A stretch of 64,000 nt of DNA from Rhexocercosporidium sp. MPI-PUGE-AT-0058 (Eukaryota > Ascomycota > Leotiomycetes > Helotiales): NCBI GenBank assembly GCA_020746875.1, contig JAGTJL010000013.1, forward strand, positions 372,001-436,000. The letters are read 5' to 3'. Position 1 is the first letter of the stretch. Every line of letters starts with the position of its first letter. Below are positions 1 through 11,397 of the stretch, piece by piece. Below the pieces are notes generated by a model, which saw only the letters and a list, made by a program, of their open reading frames with translations, did no database searches and had not been told where the DNA came from. A program made the translations under genes and the position numbers.

Positions 1-169
1 CTTCGCGACGGACTTGGAGAGTGGATCATTGGCTGGAAGTAGCAGGCGGTGAGGTGGCAGTAAATATTTAGCTCCAATATTTTTTACCCGACGAGAAAAA
101 GTGAGGAAGCTGCCGCAAACCCCACATCCAGCTCTTCAACCACGATTGAATATCACCACAACCGCAACA

Positions 170-2218
170 ATGGGAAGAATTAAGAAGAAAGGAGTCTCTG
201 GCCAAGCCAAGAACTTCATTACTCGAACTCAGGCTGTGCGCAAACTCCAGATTAGTCTGCCCGATTTCCGCAAACTCTGCATCTGGAAGGGAATCTACCC
301 TCGAGAACCGCGCAACAAGAAGAAAGCCTCGAAATCTTCAAGCGCATCTACGACTTTCTACTACACAAAAGATATCCAGTACTTGCTCCACGAGCCATTG
401 TTGCAGAAGTTCCGCGAGCAGAAGGCGCTTGAGAAAAAGATCTCGAAGGCCCTGGGTCGAGGAGATGCTGGTGATGCGCACAGATTGGAGAAAAATGCCA
501 ATCGGCCAGAGAAGACGGGCAAGACGAAATATACACTCGATCATGTTATCAGGGAGCGTTATCCTACATTCGTTGATGCGCTGAGGGACCTAGATGATTG
601 TCTTTCAATGCTGTTTTTATTCGCCAACCTCCCTTCCACACCGACTGTTCCTGCGAAGATGATCGCCAGATGCGAGCGATTGTGCCTCGAGTTCCAGCAT
701 TATCTGATAGTTTCGAATAGCTTGCGCAAGTCGTTCTTGTCAATTAAGGGTATATACTACCAGGCGACTATTCAAGGACAGGATATTCTGTGGTTGGTTC
801 CTTACAAGTTCAATCAGAGAGTTACTGGAGATGTAGATTTCAGAATTATGGGCACATTCGTTGAGTTCTACCAGACTCTACTCGGCTTTGTCAACTTCCG
901 TCTCTATACCTCAGTTGGATTGGTCTATCCTCCAAAATTCGACACAACTAAGGATGATCAGGGCGCTGAGTTGGGTGCATTTTCGCTTGAGGGTAATGGA
1001 ATTGGGGCGATTACACAGCTAAAGCAGATTCCGGGTACCGAACCGGCAAAGCCAGACCCAAAGCTTCAGAAGGAGATTGATAAATTGATGTCACAATTGA
1101 ACCAACCCGAGGAGGAAGTTAAGGAGCCAGCTACTAGTCAAACATTGCCAGGCGAGGAGGACGAGGAGGAGCAAGCGACGGATACCATCGACAAGTTTGA
1201 GCCCGCAGCTCCTGGTGGAGATATTCTGCTACAACCTTCATATTCTGCGACCGATCCTTCCACCCTCTTTTCGAACTTCACATTCTTCCTCTCCCGAGAG
1301 ACTCCCCGCCAACCGATTGAATTTATCCTCAGGGCATTTGGCTGCAAGCGCATTGGTTGGGATGCTGTTCTTGGAGATGGCGCGTTCACACATAACGAGC
1401 TTGACCCAGCAATTACTCACCAAATTGTTGATCGACCACCAATTCAAGTTGATCTTGAAGAGGAGCAGGCTGAGGACAACCAGACTGCTCAGAAATTGAA
1501 GCCAGGATCCAGAGTTCCAGGGAGAATTTATGTCCAACCACAATGGATTTGGGATAGTGTGAACGAGGAGGAGCTTAAAAGACCAGATCTGTACGCCCCA
1601 GGCGCACAATTACCTCCCCATCTCAGTCCATTCGTCAAGAAGGTCAGAGGACAATATGACCCAAGCGCACCACTCAACGAGCAAGAGCGCGAGGATGAGG
1701 AATTGGAGGCAGCAAGTGATGATGAGGCCGATGTATCAGATGATGAGATGGCTGTTCAAGAACCGAAACTTCTGACCAACGACGAGGTTGATGCAACTGC
1801 TGAGGGTATGGATGTTGCGGGCTCTGAAGATGACGATTCTGAGGAAGATGATGTTGAAGATCAAGTTGGCTCGTTCAGTGGATTCTCTGAGGGCGAGGAA
1901 GAAGAGGAAGATGAAGCTACCTCATCTGCTATGCGCAGACAGCGTGAACTCGAGGCAGAACTTACAGGAGTCGCATTGGAAGAAAAGGAAGTTGATCCAA
2001 GAGCCAAGGCCAAGGCCGATGCCCGCAAGAAGGCAGCTAAGAAATCCAAGGACGAGGAAGAGGAGCTGGAGAGAGCCAAGATGATGATGAGCAGGAAGAA
2101 GAGGAAGATCATGGAGAAGATGGTCTACAGCAACAAGAAGAAGGATGCTGAAGCCGAGAAGCTGAGAGCGAAGAGGAGAAAGATTGAGAAATCGGGAAAG
2201 GGTCCTGAGCGTAACTAG
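170..2218 (+). CDS. NOP7: Pescadillo homologue (NOP7), ribosome biogenesis
   Basis: Intronless gene for a 682-residue Pescadillo protein. The family acts in the nucleolus in the PeBoW/Nop7-Erb1-Ytm1 complex, which is needed for 27S pre-rRNA processing and 60S subunit assembly. The ATG at 170 was chosen over the upstream in-frame codon at 101 because the product then begins [16 protein letters not shown], the family's conserved N-terminus. The Pescadillo N-domain covers roughly residues 5-290. A BRCT domain lies at about 348-465 and ends in a WIWDSVN-type tryptophan motif. Behind it come a long acidic tract (about 500-585) and a lysine-rich, probably coiled-coil tail. The length is somewhat above that of the yeast protein, mostly because of the acidic and basic C-terminus. 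Only 169 bp of upstream sequence is visible, so the promoter is cut by the window edge. Confidence 0.96.
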   Translation: MGRIKKKGVSGQAKNFITRTQAVRKLQISLPDFRKLCIWKGIYPREPRNKKKASKSSSASTTFYYTKDIQYLLHEPLLQKFREQKALEKKISKALGRGDAGDAHRLEKNANRPEKTGKTKYTLDHVIRERYPTFVDALRDLDDCLSMLFLFANLPSTPTVPAKMIARCERLCLEFQHYLIVSNSLRKSFLSIKGIYYQATIQGQDILWLVPYKFNQRVTGDVDFRIMGTFVEFYQTLLGFVNFRLYTSVGLVYPPKFDTTKDDQGAELGAFSLEGNGIGAITQLKQIPGTEPAKPDPKLQKEIDKLMSQLNQPEEEVKEPATSQTLPGEEDEEEQATDTIDKFEPAAPGGDILLQPSYSATDPSTLFSNFTFFLSRETPRQPIEFILRAFGCKRIGWDAVLGDGAFTHNELDPAITHQIVDRPPIQVDLEEEQAEDNQTAQKLKPGSRVPGRIYVQPQWIWDSVNEEELKRPDLYAPGAQLPPHLSPFVKKVRGQYDPSAPLNEQEREDEELEAASDDEADVSDDEMAVQEPKLLTNDEVDATAEGMDVAGSEDDDSEEDDVEDQVGSFSGFSEGEEEEEDEATSSAMRRQRELEAELTGVALEEKEVDPRAKAKADARKKAAKKSKDEEEELERAKMMMSRKKRKIMEKMVYSNKKKDAEAEKLRAKRRKIEKSGKGPERN

Positions 2219-2717
2219 ATAGCTGTTTGACTCAAATATGGGAAAAGTGTGGCGTTTGGGAGCAACGTAACCTGGAGTTCTGGCAAGCTATAGTGTGAGA
2301 AATAGATTATTGCGTATTATCAAATGATCTTATGATCAAGCCAAATGCACCAATGAGTGTCATAGAGACCTGCCGTGACTATAAAATGCCATAGCATTAT
2401 TGTAGTGAAATATTCAGACTTTCTTCTCCAAGTCTTTCTCTGTTCCACCGGGACGTCCTACCGCTCTGCCGGGCTTGGCATTTCCCCACATGCAAGGAAG
2501 CCGGGCCAGCTGCGCGTCAACCACGGCTGGCCTCTTCAGTCTGGAACCGCGCTATGGAATATCTCTCCTGGAGTCAAAGCCGCCATCGACGAAGGTGAAT
2601 CCAACTGTCAATGAGGCTCTCACTAACACTTCCCCTCCTACTCTCGTTCAAATTATGACCTGATAAAGAACAACACAAACGATGTCTCCAGCATCTCGTC
2701 TTCGTTGATCATCGACG
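2219..2717. other. Intergenic, NOP7 3' region and promoter of next gene
   Basis: Gap of 499 bp between two forward genes. It holds the 3' end of NOP7 and the upstream region of the next gene. Short open frames here have no codon structure that I trust, and no clear TATA box was seen. Confidence 0.6.
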
Positions 2718-5700
2718 ATGGCATCTTCGCAACATGCCCTGCCCGATAGCTCACGAAGCCACGACTCACCCCTCGACAGACGCACGAATTCCAGCACATT
2801 CAGTGCCGACAATAGATTCAGCATAGGTAGCAGTGAAACGGGCGAGTCGAGCAGGGCTGCAAGTAAACGGAATAGCCTGAGGACGAGCGATTCCCGCGAC
2901 CAGCTGCCAAACGGAGATGCAGGGACTTTGGAGGTGGAGAAGCCGGTGAAGGATGGCAGAGGCAGTCATAGAAGTCATAGGAGTAGGACCAGCGGGGGAT
3001 TCCTGCTGTCGAATGCCGCCTTCGAACCACCAGCAGAGAATGCTGCAACTACAGGTTCTGCGATTGATAGCCTGGTGCGCCAAAGACATTCTGTAGTCGA
3101 TCAGAAGGGCAAGACAGCTTTGAAGAGCCCGGAAAAGAAACACAGGAAGAGGCGATCGAATATCGGGACGAGTGTGGGTGGGAGCCCGTTGGCTGCCAAT
3201 GTTTTGAATGCCGGTACGGGAAATGCCTCCGCGGATGCAAGTGCGAAGAATGGAGTGGCTGGCATAGACAGTCAGGACCACGAAGCAGCTGCGAAAACTA
3301 CGACCACGGCACTCGATGTGGACTCTGTGCAGATTGTAAATCTTGCTTTGAACCTTAGTGAGAGTAGACGAAATGCTCAGAGGAGGGTTATATCTACACC
3401 TCTGCCTCCGGCTTCGGGGGGATTGGGAGAGTCGTTCACTGGCGGCAGCCTGCGGCATCATCTTCAACAGCAGCGGCGTGTTTCACGGAACATCTCTCCC
3501 AAGCCAGATCGTGGAGAAAGGACCATGACGGCCTCTCCTAGGCTCGCATCTGGGCAGAGGGTCAATAGTCCTTTACAGGCGTCGTTCGAAACGCATCCAG
3601 ATGGCCAATATCAGTATCACTTCTCGGCATCTACACTAGCCAGGGCGGAGAAAGCAAAGAATGCTATTGAGCTTATGGCCCAGTATCGACGGTTGTTACA
3701 ATACGTCCCTCAACTGAAGCCGCAAGCATCCGAAAAGGCAAACACTGCAAGTCCTTCGGGGACTGCCCCTGGATCACCTGTGATCTCAGCATCCCTAGGC
3801 CCATCTCGAACTATTTCGAATACATCCTCGAATCGGACCCTCGGGAGACCGTATAATCCTTTGCAATACATCAGAAATCGCAAAGTTCGGGCTCGGAACT
3901 CAAGAGCAATCGACGGAGAAGCTCAAGGATTTGGAGATCTTGAAAAGGTCTCACCCTGGGTTGATGCAGTTTCTCACCAAGCTTCTTCGGAAGATTCGCA
4001 AACTGCCGATTGTCTAATGATGCCACAATTCTCGAAGGCTGCTGATGACGCTGCTTCACCATTCGGATCTCCTCAGTCCACTCTGGGCAAAAGCCATACG
4101 GCGCCTGTGAAGGTCAAACGGCCCAGGATTGATTGGTTTACGAACCCAGCAGATATGATCGCAGATGTTTTCTGGCTTGAGCAAGATGATAATAAGAAGC
4201 TCATTGAAGATCGGCATGGCCAAAGGATATTTCCACCGAGTGCGGAACTCAAAAGGCCCGTTTCGCGGAGAAGCGAAGAGGCGGAGGTCAAAAATACCAG
4301 CCCTAAAGCAAAAGCAGATGATCTTGGCATTGATATGCGCATGCTTGACACGAAACTTCCCGAGTTCAAATCCGTCAAGTCTGAAGGGGAAAGGTTTCCG
4401 GATCTGTCAACTTCAAGAGCACGTCAGAAGTTTCGGGATGTTCGTGCTGCTGCACGTTTACATCATGGTCATAGCGGATCGTTCCGACATCTGAGAAGCT
4501 CCCGCAGTAGATCAGACGGGTCGGATTCAGATGACAGTGATGATTCTATGCCAAGGAGAAGAGTGAGTCGACATAGTGGTACTGCTGATAGCTTCGATAA
4601 TGGCAAAGGGATTCTTGAGAAGCAAATGAGAGAGATTCTTGCCAAAGAGGCTGAGGAAGCTCGTTGGGAAAATTCGAAACAACGGAACGATGTTGCTCCT
4701 CTAAAACCAGCTCCAAAGGACATATCCAAGGTAGTTGCAAATGGCTCGGGGGGGCACAGCAGGTCTGCTTCCCTGGTTAAGGACAGCAGAACATCTGGTC
4801 AGACAGGTTCATCGGGCCGGGCAAGTCTTGAGGTCCCCGGTATGAATGGGCGCGGATCTATGGAAGACCTCAATACAACCGCTCCAAACTCACCCTCGGC
4901 AAAGGCTACTATGCTTGGCGATAGGTTTATTCCTAGTATCGCCATGGACTTGTCCTCGGGAAGAAGCCGTCCGACCTCCCCGTCGCGAAGACCACTGTCA
5001 AGAATGAGATCCAAGATCAGACCTTTTTATGAAAGAAGTCATGAGTCGGGCCACCAGGAAGAGGACGGGACCATTGCGGCTTCAATTGAGCAAGACTTGG
5101 AAAGCCCTGACCCTCGTCGTCGGTCAATAAGTCCCATCAAGAAAGTCATATCAAGGGCCACTGATGAGAGCCAAAAGTCCTTCCGGAAGTCAGGCAGCAT
5201 TCGGAAAGGAAAAGAGGACTCGGGTATTCGAGGACTTTTCAAGAACACACGGAACCCTGTGAGCAGAGTCAGCGACCTGCTGTGGAAAAAGGAGTCTTCG
5301 CCGGGTCAGGGCCATTCTTCTGGATTCTCGACTGATGAATCGGATATTGAGGAAACACGAAACCCGCAGAGAGCCACTCATTCTCGGGATAGCTCTGTCG
5401 GTACTCCATTCGAGGATGCGGATGCTTCTTCACCTCATGTTGAGAGGACGTCATACGTGAATGGTGTACCACCGCTTCCGATTTTCACGTCGCCATTCGA
5501 GCGCCGCGGGAGGCCAACACAGATGAAGAGCGAGGATTCATATGTGGCTCCCGACTCGCGATCACGACAGCTACCCACAAGAGAAGATCGCAGGATGTAC
5601 GGTCCTAATCATCTGCAGGACAACACACCTCGAATTGACGTGCAGAATGCTTCTCCAACATCGTCTCCCGATACTCCACCGATCAATAACTTCCACCGAG

Positions 5701-6533
5701 ACTCATCTGTCTCAGACATCGATTCTCGTCGAAACAGCATATCAAATGGCGTTCACAGGGCAGATGCTCGCCTCAACTCCATCTTAGGTCTCCCAGGAAA
5801 GCGAAGAAATGCCCTCCCAATCACCGGTCTTGCAAGCCTCGAAGCAAGCCACGATCGTCGCCCCTCAATCGGAAGTAGGCAGTGGTCCATCTCAGACCGC
5901 AGTCCGTCTGAACACCGCGGGCCTATGAACAGGCGGGAAATCGCTCGCGTCCGAGCCCTCCTCCTCTCCTCCGGTATCAAAGCCAAGGAAATCTCTCGCC
6001 GCGCAGCAGAGCTCAAAGACCTCCGAACAGACAAAGAGCCATTGTACGGGGACATTGCAGAGATGGTGCATGAGAACATCGAACCCGTTCCAAAAAGCCA
6101 ACAGCACAGACTCGCAGCTCGTATAATCTCGGACGACGTACAGCTCTCATCGCAGATATGGCAAGAATCCGCTGATACATTCGTCAACGACACGGTCAAT
6201 GAACTCATGAGTCGTATCGGTAGTCTGCAGCACCGCTTAGTAGATGACCTCACACCAATGACGAGGACAGCTGCTGATGAAGCGGATGAAGTCTCCAAAG
6301 ATCTCGTGACGAGTCAGATGCTCAAGGTCAAGCGAATTGGAGATAAGATCGACAAGATGACACGGACGAGGCGGAGGAGGTTCAGGTGGTTGAGACGCGG
6401 TGGGTGGGTTATGGTCGAGTGGGCGCTTGTGGGCATTATGTGGTATGTTTGGTTCATGGTCGTCATTGCCCGTGTGATTATGGGCGTTGGGAGGGGTATC
6501 GTGGGGAGCGTGAGGTGGCTATTTTGGCTGTGA
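2718..6533 (+). CDS. Long Ser-rich protein with C-terminal membrane anchor, Mtc4-like
   Basis: Single exon of 1,271 residues. Most of the chain is low-complexity and rich in Ser, Arg and Asp. Islands that look conserved are a helical segment near residue 310 (AKNAIELMAQYRRLLQY), a basic motif near 380 (NPLQYIRNRKVRAR) and an acidic/aromatic block near 471 (NPADMIADVFWLEQDD). The last 45 or so residues form a Trp/Val/Ile-rich membrane segment after a run of basic residues, which suggests tail anchoring. The pattern matches my recollection of fungal proteins called 'maintenance of telomere capping protein 4' (yeast MTC4), whose biochemical role is not established. That name is a recognition without a search, so treat it as tentative. 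The ATG at 2718 opens the frame and no intron signals are needed. Confidence 0.85.
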   Translation: MASSQHALPDSSRSHDSPLDRRTNSSTFSADNRFSIGSSETGESSRAASKRNSLRTSDSRDQLPNGDAGTLEVEKPVKDGRGSHRSHRSRTSGGFLLSNAAFEPPAENAATTGSAIDSLVRQRHSVVDQKGKTALKSPEKKHRKRRSNIGTSVGGSPLAANVLNAGTGNASADASAKNGVAGIDSQDHEAAAKTTTTALDVDSVQIVNLALNLSESRRNAQRRVISTPLPPASGGLGESFTGGSLRHHLQQQRRVSRNISPKPDRGERTMTASPRLASGQRVNSPLQASFETHPDGQYQYHFSASTLARAEKAKNAIELMAQYRRLLQYVPQLKPQASEKANTASPSGTAPGSPVISASLGPSRTISNTSSNRTLGRPYNPLQYIRNRKVRARNSRAIDGEAQGFGDLEKVSPWVDAVSHQASSEDSQTADCLMMPQFSKAADDAASPFGSPQSTLGKSHTAPVKVKRPRIDWFTNPADMIADVFWLEQDDNKKLIEDRHGQRIFPPSAELKRPVSRRSEEAEVKNTSPKAKADDLGIDMRMLDTKLPEFKSVKSEGERFPDLSTSRARQKFRDVRAAARLHHGHSGSFRHLRSSRSRSDGSDSDDSDDSMPRRRVSRHSGTADSFDNGKGILEKQMREILAKEAEEARWENSKQRNDVAPLKPAPKDISKVVANGSGGHSRSASLVKDSRTSGQTGSSGRASLEVPGMNGRGSMEDLNTTAPNSPSAKATMLGDRFIPSIAMDLSSGRSRPTSPSRRPLSRMRSKIRPFYERSHESGHQEEDGTIAASIEQDLESPDPRRRSISPIKKVISRATDESQKSFRKSGSIRKGKEDSGIRGLFKNTRNPVSRVSDLLWKKESSPGQGHSSGFSTDESDIEETRNPQRATHSRDSSVGTPFEDADASSPHVERTSYVNGVPPLPIFTSPFERRGRPTQMKSEDSYVAPDSRSRQLPTREDRRMYGPNHLQDNTPRIDVQNASPTSSPDTPPINNFHRDSSVSDIDSRRNSISNGVHRADARLNSILGLPGKRRNALPITGLASLEASHDRRPSIGSRQWSISDRSPSEHRGPMNRREIARVRALLLSSGIKAKEISRRAAELKDLRTDKEPLYGDIAEMVHENIEPVPKSQQHRLAARIISDDVQLSSQIWQESADTFVNDTVNELMSRIGSLQHRLVDDLTPMTRTAADEADEVSKDLVTSQMLKVKRIGDKIDKMTRTRRRRFRWLRRGGWVMVEWALVGIMWYVWFMVVIARVIMGVGRGIVGSVRWLFWL

Positions 6534-7813
6534 TACCTGTGGTCTCTAACCTGCATTTTGAGGCGGGAGGAGCAAGCACGTGGTTATAGCAGCCGAGATA
6601 TGGCGGCGAGCGGAAGTTTGTATTTGTGCGCTGGATGAAAATCTTTTGGGATGGGTTATGGAGGAGCATATTTGATACCCTGATTAGTAATATTAATGTT
6701 CTTTTGTCTGCTTGTACATTGAGATCCTGTTTGCGTGGTTAGAGTCATGATGGGATGGAATGTCGGGTTTAGTGGGTGCTAAGTAAAATGTTTTTTTGGG
6801 GGGGAGTGTGACTGCGAGTACAGCACGTCGCTTACACCTATTTGCGGACATTGTTGGCAGCTGAGCAGTTGCTTTGGAGCCAGAGAACCGCACGCACAGG
6901 CTAAAGTGAAGAGGCTTTTCCGCTGTCGTTGGCGTGAGGGCATCTACATAAGCTAGCTAAATTTTCTCCGAGACTATCCTCCAAGTGGAGTAACTTATCG
7001 GCTGCTTTCTTTGCATTCCTTGGTCTATGGGGTTAAGAAGCAATGCAACCTGGAAATCTTCCGTTTTCGGATAGATAAATGCGGTATCTCAAACTCTCAG
7101 TCACTTCTGACAGACGGTCCTAGAGGGGGTGTCTGGGAAAGAATATTGTACCTCCACCACAGGCGACCTATGTCCTGTGGTGTGCCAAACATATTTGGTC
7201 TGGGGTATGGACGGGCTAGTCTCTGTCATTTCTGTGGCAGCCAAGTATCAGTCTTGCCATCTCAAGAAAGATCGGAATGTGGGAAGAGCCGCTTGGATGA
7301 GGAGCACTTGAGAAAAGATTTTCCTCTTTTCCCATGTCTCTGTCCATTGGAAGAACATCTTCGCAACGACAGCTACAAAAATTCCGATGCACATTGCCGC
7401 GCTATATATGATTGATGAGTCGAGTATTGTCAATAGACCAGTGAAGTGAAACGCCTCTTGGCCAATTCATTGTTTATATCGTCCTCGCTTAATCTTAGCC
7501 CAACCCAGTCAAAGCCGTACACCATCCAGTTGCGGTCGTATTCTGCATTCTACACCGAAAAATCACGCACAATTCGGGATGTCGAAAAAAAAGTCTTGTA
7601 TGCCTGTCTTCTATTTCGATTCCCACGAGTGTTGCCAGGAAGGGTTGTGGCGCTGTGCGGCGTTGTTAGTGGGTAGAGCGGGACTTAGACAGCTGCTTTA
7701 TCGTGTCTTCCATTGGTGCGCGTACTTTTGCTTTGATTAGCTTTGGGGTTAGCGCCAGTAAGTATTTCGCTATAGTAGATAACTCTAGAGTCTGACTGGA
7801 GCAGGATCCAGCG
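6534..7813. other. Intergenic, nothing firm
   Basis: Stretch of 1.28 kb without a supported gene. A short minus-strand frame near 7248-7433 has a hydrophobic segment but no homologue that I recognise and no flanking exon. I take it as chance or a relic. Confidence 0.5.
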
Positions 7814-8239
7814 ATGTCCAATCTACGGGATGCTGTCTTCGGTGGCGGGTCATACCACAACATTAGAGGTTCATTCTCCAACTGTGACCCAGCATACTCA
7901 AATCACTGGCTGGATGACCCCCTCTCTACCTGGAAAGACACTCATAAACCACCAAATCCTCCTCCCCAATGGAACATGAACACAAGTGAACCAGCCTTCG
8001 TCGACAACCAGCAAACCACCTTCTCTGGCTACTTTCAATACCCATATCGAGACAATACGCCAAGCTTTAATCTCACCCCGTACAGTCAACCTTATCCTAC
8101 CTCATTCCAAACACGCAGCCTTGTTGGTGGGTTTGTGGATGCCAACCCAAATCTTGTCAGCAGGAATGACTGGTACGTTGATACACCCGCGCCAATTTTT
8201 GACAATAGCTATGCTCTTGACAACATCAATGACTACTGA
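7814..8239 (+). CDS. Hypothetical protein, Asn/Pro/Tyr-rich
   Basis: Open frame of 141 residues from an ATG at 7814, rich in Asn, Pro, Tyr and Ser, with no domain, signal peptide or membrane segment that I recognise. Its composition is even along its length and unlike chance translation, which is the main reason to list it. It lies tail to tail with the ankyrin pseudogene that ends at 8332, inside a decayed stretch. It may itself be a remnant or the last exon of a longer gene. No function is proposed. Confidence 0.35.
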   Translation: MSNLRDAVFGGGSYHNIRGSFSNCDPAYSNHWLDDPLSTWKDTHKPPNPPPQWNMNTSEPAFVDNQQTTFSGYFQYPYRDNTPSFNLTPYSQPYPTSFQTRSLVGGFVDANPNLVSRNDWYVDTPAPIFDNSYALDNINDY

Positions 8240-8331
8240 GCGAACGAAACAATGCAATATATGTCTAGTAGTCTTGAGATAACAGGGTATATGTCCAGCA
8301 TCCAGGACACTCAACACCTATAGGTGATATA

Positions 8332-10117
8332 TCAAATATCGACATCAAATTTCCTTCCAAGATTATCCACAGCTTTAATGTTTGCTCCTCTTCTGATCAA
8401 TTCCTATGCGATTTCTATTCTGGGTGTCGTAGCTTCATATCCGATCACGCATCGGAGAAATGCCGTCGTCGCTTCGAGATCGCCTCCTCTATCTAAAAGG
8501 AGACACACGATATTGAAGTCCGCTCTTTCACCATCTGGAGAAAGAAGTAATGAGGAATCTACCACTTCCTTTCTTGGAGTCTCTGACTCTACAAAGACTA
8601 AACTCCCCTCTTGTCGCAGTGCCAAGCCGCGTAAGAGCTCCTTACTCGTATAGCCATTGATATCGGCACCGTTCTCTACCAAGAATGAAATAAACTCTAT
8701 TTTGTCGAGTGTATAACTAGTGACTCCGAGATGGAGGAGTGTGTAACCGTCATTAGTACACTCTTTGATGTCGACTCCTTTGATAAAAGGAGATCGACAA
8801 CATCAATACACTTCTGAGCTGTGTGCCCATTAGCTGCAAAGTGAAGAGCAGTGAAACCAGTCAAGGTTCTAGCTAAGAGCGTAAGGATCTTCGAGGATAA
8901 AATGAAGATCTCCATCTAGAATATACCAATCAGTGGTTGCTCTTTCACAGAATAGAGTGCCTAAAGAAATAGGGCTCGGGGTAATAACTCAAATGAAATG
9001 TATCCGATGTCTCAAGACTTTAGGGACGATGAACTCCTTACTGCTGTAGCACTGCCATGATGCGCTGCTAGATGGAAAACAGCTTTTCCTTTTTGCGTCA
9101 GAGCAGAGATGTGTGCGCCGTGATCAAGGAGTGCAATGATAGGCTTGCAAGCAGGTGTAAGATTGCCTATTGAGATATGTAGTGCTACATACCCCTCCTT
9201 ATCGGTGCGATCAACAGTGGCGCCTTTGTCAATAAGTTTCTCGGCAAAATATACAACGTCTGCTAGAACTGCTGGAAACAGAGGTGTTTGTCCATCTTCA
9301 TCTTCTGGATTAATTTCTAGCCCTTTCTCTAGTAAAAAATTGATAATCTCTTTTACTTGATTTCCTATTCAAGCTGTTTGACGGAGTAGAGTCATGCCCT
9401 GGATCCCATGAAGTTCTCCTTTGACATTAACATCAGCTCCAGCATCAAGTAGAAACTTAATCGTGTTGATTAGCTTCTCTATTCCCACTTGCGTTTTCCT
9501 AGGAACTGGGTTAATAACATGAAAGTTATCGAGCTCATCTTCATCCCCTATTGACCACAACAAGGCTTTGTCTAGAAATCTTGTCTCAATTTGGAGATCA
9601 TGAAGTATGATCTCGACGATGTCACTTCTCCAACCAGCCGCTGCGATTCGCAGCGCTCCCCCAATTGCCTCGTTTTTTACGACTCCATCATCGAATAAGG
9701 TTCCTTCTTTCTTCGCGAAACATGAGAATATAAATTCAATACATTCCAACCCCCCAGACTCAGCTGCCATGTAAAGCGACTTCGAGATCAGACGACCTAA
9801 ACTTTCCACCAACAATTGGAAAAATTTAACATGACCGCAAGTCGCCGCTAGGCTGAGCGAACTTGTTCTATCAACCAGTTCAGACTAGTCATCTGGGACT
9901 GGAAGGGCTGAGTCTGCGCCATAAGAGAGCAGAATTTGAACCGCTTTGAGGTCATTCTGCTGAACGGCATCTGAAGAGGCGTGTGATTTCAAGGGTCGCG
10001 TGAATTAATCGAGTGTTGAGATTGGTCGAGTAGCGCTTTGAGCCCAATGATGTCTTTGTTAGAATCAGCTATATAAAGTAGAAGGAAGACTTCTTCGTCT
10101 TCAGGATGGAAGCTCAT
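8332..10117 (-). pseudogene. Ankyrin-repeat protein pseudogene
   Basis: Read from the ATG at 10117-10115 leftwards, the minus strand encodes a recognisable ankyrin protein of about 560 residues. Repeats show TPLF, FTALHFAANG, LLDAGADVN and FLVENGADI motifs. Four in-frame stops break it: TGA at 9989-9991, TAG at 9885-9887, TGA at 9369-9371 and TAG at 8404-8406. Two frameshifts also break it, one near 9975 and one near 8785 inside a CTCCTTTTATC run. In each case ankyrin sequence continues directly beyond the lesion. An intron with a GTAAGG donor just below 9040 and a CTAG acceptor near 8916 still rejoins the frame. Intact relatives in fungi are intracellular protein-binding scaffolds. The gene was probably complete until fairly recently. 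Confidence 0.85.
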
Positions 10118-10641
10118 GATTCCAATTAATTGTGAAACGAGGAGGATCTATTTTCCGTTTCTCTGGTTCCGTTTTAGTCTCTGGAGGTGAGCAACTGCTG
10201 CTTGAACTTGAGCTGGGGTTTCCTTACCGAATTTTGCTTAAAAACGCCCTGTACTGTACTTCTGCTGCTCTGCACGTGGGGATGATGCCGAGCCGGGTTA
10301 CAAGGATCACCTGCCATTTTTGGTCACAGGGTCACGCGGCTCAAGGTAAGACAACATCTCAAGACCTGACCCCAAAATTTGAAATGAGACAACTATCTCA
10401 GAACGAAATAAGCCGTATCTAATGCTATCGCTACAAGAAACCACATATCAGTTGCACGCGACGCTGTCATGGGTGTCCCCCAAATCCGCTTGGTCGGCGA
10501 ACATTTGGGAAGACAAATCTTGAACAATCCTATAATACTAGGAGAAGCATGGCACCCTCTTAGAGATAGTTTAGTTTTATATTATTGGCACATCTTCACT
10601 GTTTGCGACTCAATAAACTTTCTTCTCTTGAATAAGCGAGC
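10118..10641. other. Intergenic, no supported gene
   Basis: About 520 bp between the 5' end of the ankyrin pseudogene and the next forward ORF. Short frames at 10132 and 10469 lack features that would support them. The stretch just before 10642 is AT-rich. Confidence 0.5.
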
Positions 10642-11133
10642 ATGGAAATCTTTAGTGACCGCGACGAAGTACAGCGAGAAATCGCTGCTGGCGGCTGGGA
10701 TATACTCTGGGGAGACATGATCAACGAACTCGATGCCATTACATTCCTCGTGTCCCTTCCCACCGGCACCACTGCAGCCTGGGCCGCTGAACAGGTCGAG
10801 ATTCAGCTCCAGAAGTTTGCACAAAGTTCCACGGATGTCTCTACCGATGTCCTCGACCAAGCTACCCTCATCCTAGAAGGCATCGTGAAAGGAAAGTGGC
10901 TTGGGAAATGGGATATCAACGGGTTGGAAATAAAAAGCGGAATTGCCACATACCATCGATGGTTGAAGTTTGGATTTGGCAGATTCCATCTAGGGGGCAA
11001 GAAGAGGCTGGTGAATAACTATCAACCATATATTGGATTGCGCGTCGCACAACCTCTTCCTTTGAAAGGAACTCCTGCGGCGCTGAAGCTGGTAGATCAC
11101 ACGAATCCGGTTGTTGGCAAAGCCAAAGCTTAA
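10642..11133 (+). CDS. Hypothetical protein, 163 residues
   Basis: Single open frame with coding-like composition and an ATG preceded by an AT-rich region. The product mixes acidic and hydrophobic residues in its first half (about 1-90, alpha-helical in appearance) and is basic and Gly-rich in the second half. There is no signal peptide or membrane segment. I recognise no family. It sits between two minus-strand pseudogenes, so it could be a truncated gene. The uninterrupted frame and normal amino-acid balance argue that it is, or was recently, translated. Confidence 0.45.
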   Translation: MEIFSDRDEVQREIAAGGWDILWGDMINELDAITFLVSLPTGTTAAWAAEQVEIQLQKFAQSSTDVSTDVLDQATLILEGIVKGKWLGKWDINGLEIKSGIATYHRWLKFGFGRFHLGGKKRLVNNYQPYIGLRVAQPLPLKGTPAALKLVDHTNPVVGKAKA

Positions 11134-11397
11134 CCCATATCTGAGCGACCCGGAGCGCCAACCGCATCATCTGATGTGGTCTTTTAGGAATGGAGGAGTG
11201 AAGTGTGAACTGGAGGCGGGAGATCACTGAACCGTTCAGTGCAGAGATAGCTGTCATTTGGTAAATACATTTGGTTATGCCGCTTTTGAATAAAGTATAG
11301 ATTAGGTATCGGGGGTCGATTGCAGAATGGGAGGAGATATTCTTTTCATGGAATTTTGATCAACTATGCAAATAGTCACCTGATCGATCACATGATG

